Assembly: GCA_041485905.1 (NCBI GenBank)
Contig: JBGPKK010000097.1
Location: forward strand, 1 to 17,449
Source of the DNA: JAHFUI01 sp041485905
Lineage (GTDB): Bacteria; Acidobacteriota; Vicinamibacteria; Vicinamibacterales; CAVVIG01
Direction of reading: 5' to 3'
Length of the DNA: 17,449 nt
This document shows, one piece after another, positions 16,622 through 17,449 of this stretch. The notes beneath the pieces are model-generated. The model was not told where the DNA came from. It saw only the letters and a list, made by a program, of their open reading frames with translations, and ran no database searches. Both the position numbers and the translations under genes were made by a program. How positions within the stretch are numbered: position 1 is the stretch's first letter; each line of letters starts with the position of its first letter.

Positions 16622-16948
16622 CCGCCGAAGCTCCTCGATCGCGTGCGTCAAGCGATCCGCTTGAGGGGCGAGCGGCGGCGGCATCACTTGCGCGAATCCG
16701 TCCTGCAACGAGCGGTCAAGGATGCCGCGCGGGCTGCCGCCATTACCCGTCCAGCCACGTGCCATTCGCTGCGCCATTCATTCGCGACACATCTGCTTGA
16801 AGCCGGGTACGACATCCGGACGATCCAGGAACTGCTCGGGCATCGCGACGTCAGTACGACGATGGTGTATACACACGTACTAGACCAGGGCGGGCGGGGT
16901 GTGCGGAGTCCGCTCGATCAACTCGGCCCAGGTCAGAACCGCAAGTGA
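16622..16948 (+). pseudogene. intI: Integron integrase (IntI-type tyrosine recombinase) remnant with internal deletion
   Basis: The frame carries PKLLDRVRQAIRLR, the opening of integron integrases, joined directly to GERRRHHLRESVLQRAVKDAARA, which in full-length enzymes lies just after the IntI-specific insert. The C-terminal catalytic part is intact: HSLRHSFATHLLEAGYDIRT, ELLGHRDVSTT, VYTHV and GGRGVRSPLDQL, giving the His, Arg, His and Tyr of the active site. Missing are most of the N-terminal DNA-binding domain, the first catalytic Arg box and nearly all the insert, about 200 residues of the usual 320-340. The junction is near 16664-16670. No ATG, GTG or TTG lies in frame between the transketolase stop and the first homologous residue. 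It should be inactive. No attI or attC site was recognised beside it. Confidence 0.82.
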
Positions 16949-17163
16949 ACCCCGACATCTCGCGACCGCCGCAGGCGTATTCGCGCTATCGAGTTCCGCA
17001 TATCCCGCCGCCGTCTCCTCGCCAGTCGACGGCAAGTGACGGTCGTGGCGGCACTTCAATCGAATTGAATCCGACCGTCCTCGGCGATACACTGCAGCCG
17101 CCACTCGAACATTTGGATATCGAGTTCGGCCGACTATTTGTAGACGGCACGGCACTTGGGTAG
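16945..17163 (+). CDS. Doubtful small ORF, 72 residues
   Basis: A GTG at 16945 overlaps the integrase stop as GTGA and opens a frame to 17163. The product is rich in Pro and Arg at first (SRPPQAYSRYRVPHIPPPS), then more ordinary (LEHLDIEFGRLFVDGTALG). I recognise no family. The stretch also contains a small palindrome, TTCAATCGAATTGAA (17055-17069), and TATCGAGTTC twice (about 16987 and 17121). It may be the degraded end of something that moved in with the integron piece, or plain intergenic DNA. Confidence 0.2.
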   Translation: MNPDISRPPQAYSRYRVPHIPPPSPRQSTASDGRGGTSIELNPTVLGDTLQPPLEHLDIEFGRLFVDGTALG

Positions 17164-17179
17164 CAAGGAGAGTCCAACT

Positions 17180-17449
17180 ATGAACGATCAACTGAAGCAC
17201 TACTTAGACAAGCTCGAGTACGAGATCGACTCATGGGACTTGAAGGTCGCCAGAGTTGCCGGTGAAAACGTTGCCGTTGTCGACGCGCGTTCGCCCGAGG
17301 CATTTCAGCGTGAACATATCCCCGGCGCGATCAACATCCCGCATCGCACAATGTCTCCTGAGACCACGAAGCACGTCGACAGGAATGTTCTCGTGGTCAC
17401 CTACTGTGATGGGATAGGTTGCAACGGGTCCACGAAAGGGGCCGTCAAC
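17180..17449 (+). CDS. Rhodanese-like domain protein, N-terminal part
   Basis: The frame runs open from ATG at 17180 to the window end (90 residues), so the gene is cut at its 3' end. The translation has VAVVDARSPEAFQREHIPGAINIP, the standard rhodanese opening, and VVTYCDGIGCNGSTKGA, where Cys76 is the presumed catalytic cysteine that carries a persulfide, in the variant loop CDGIGCNGST. About 20 residues precede the domain (LDKLEYEIDSW), as in single-domain rhodaneses. AAGGAGAG sits eight bases before the ATG, which fixes the start. Rhodaneses move sulfane sulfur, but the substrate is not readable here. Its base composition looks a little less GC-rich than the transketolase gene, fitting acquired DNA next to an integrase remnant; this is an impression, not a calculation. 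Confidence 0.85.
   Translation, partial: MNDQLKHYLDKLEYEIDSWDLKVARVAGENVAVVDARSPEAFQREHIPGAINIPHRTMSPETTKHVDRNVLVVTYCDGIGCNGSTKGAVN

Noticed and set aside
17055..17069. TTCAATCGAATTGAA palindrome as an integron attC site
   Set aside because: No RYYYAAC and GTTRRRY core pair was found around it; the palindrome is too short.
16945..17163. Small ORF as a confident gene
   Set aside because: Only the GTGA overlap supports it; composition and lack of homology keep it at low confidence in the feature list.

Overview
The window is high-GC, gene-dense bacterial DNA from an accessory-looking but mostly chromosomal region. The gene content fits an Acidobacteriota genome, most likely Vicinamibacteria: a partial ECF sigma factor of the LTPTALVNEA type, a Gld-like ABC operon with a DUF4340 partner, and several short intergenic repeat families of kinds I associate with that group. 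This placement is inferred from style and gene content, not from a marker gene.

Layout, left to right. On the minus strand lie the N-terminal part of an ECF sigma factor (1-255) and an AhpE/Bcp-like peroxiredoxin (397-864). On the plus strand, 1156-5870 is a tight four-gene operon: ABC ATPase, ABC-2 permease, GldG-like auxiliary protein and DUF4340 protein. A D-Ala-D-Ala carboxypeptidase/endopeptidase (PBP4/DacB type) follows at 5881-7413, separated from the operon by a tandem hairpin repeat that supplies its annotated start codon. Convergent to it on the minus strand is queE-queC-histidine kinase (10624 down to 7430), two queuosine-precursor genes tightly followed by a membrane sensor kinase.

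A palindromic AT-rich intergenic repeat separates queE from a divergent DUF72 gene (10719-11705). The DUF72 gene overlaps tail to tail with a second minus-strand operon (13909 down to 11677): D-2-hydroxyacid dehydrogenase, endonuclease III and a secreted cyclophilin, each pair joined by an ATGA overlap. Divergent from that operon is an 839-residue transketolase-like protein (14053-16572) whose ThDP motif is unusual. The right end holds an integron integrase remnant with a large internal deletion (16622-16948), a doubtful small ORF, and the start of a rhodanese-domain gene that runs off the window.

No tRNA, rRNA, CRISPR array or intact mobile element was seen. The points most worth a second look are the transketolase variant, the deleted integron integrase, repeat families that have become part of coding sequences or gene starts, and the dehydrogenase gene whose conserved N-terminus lacks a normal start codon.
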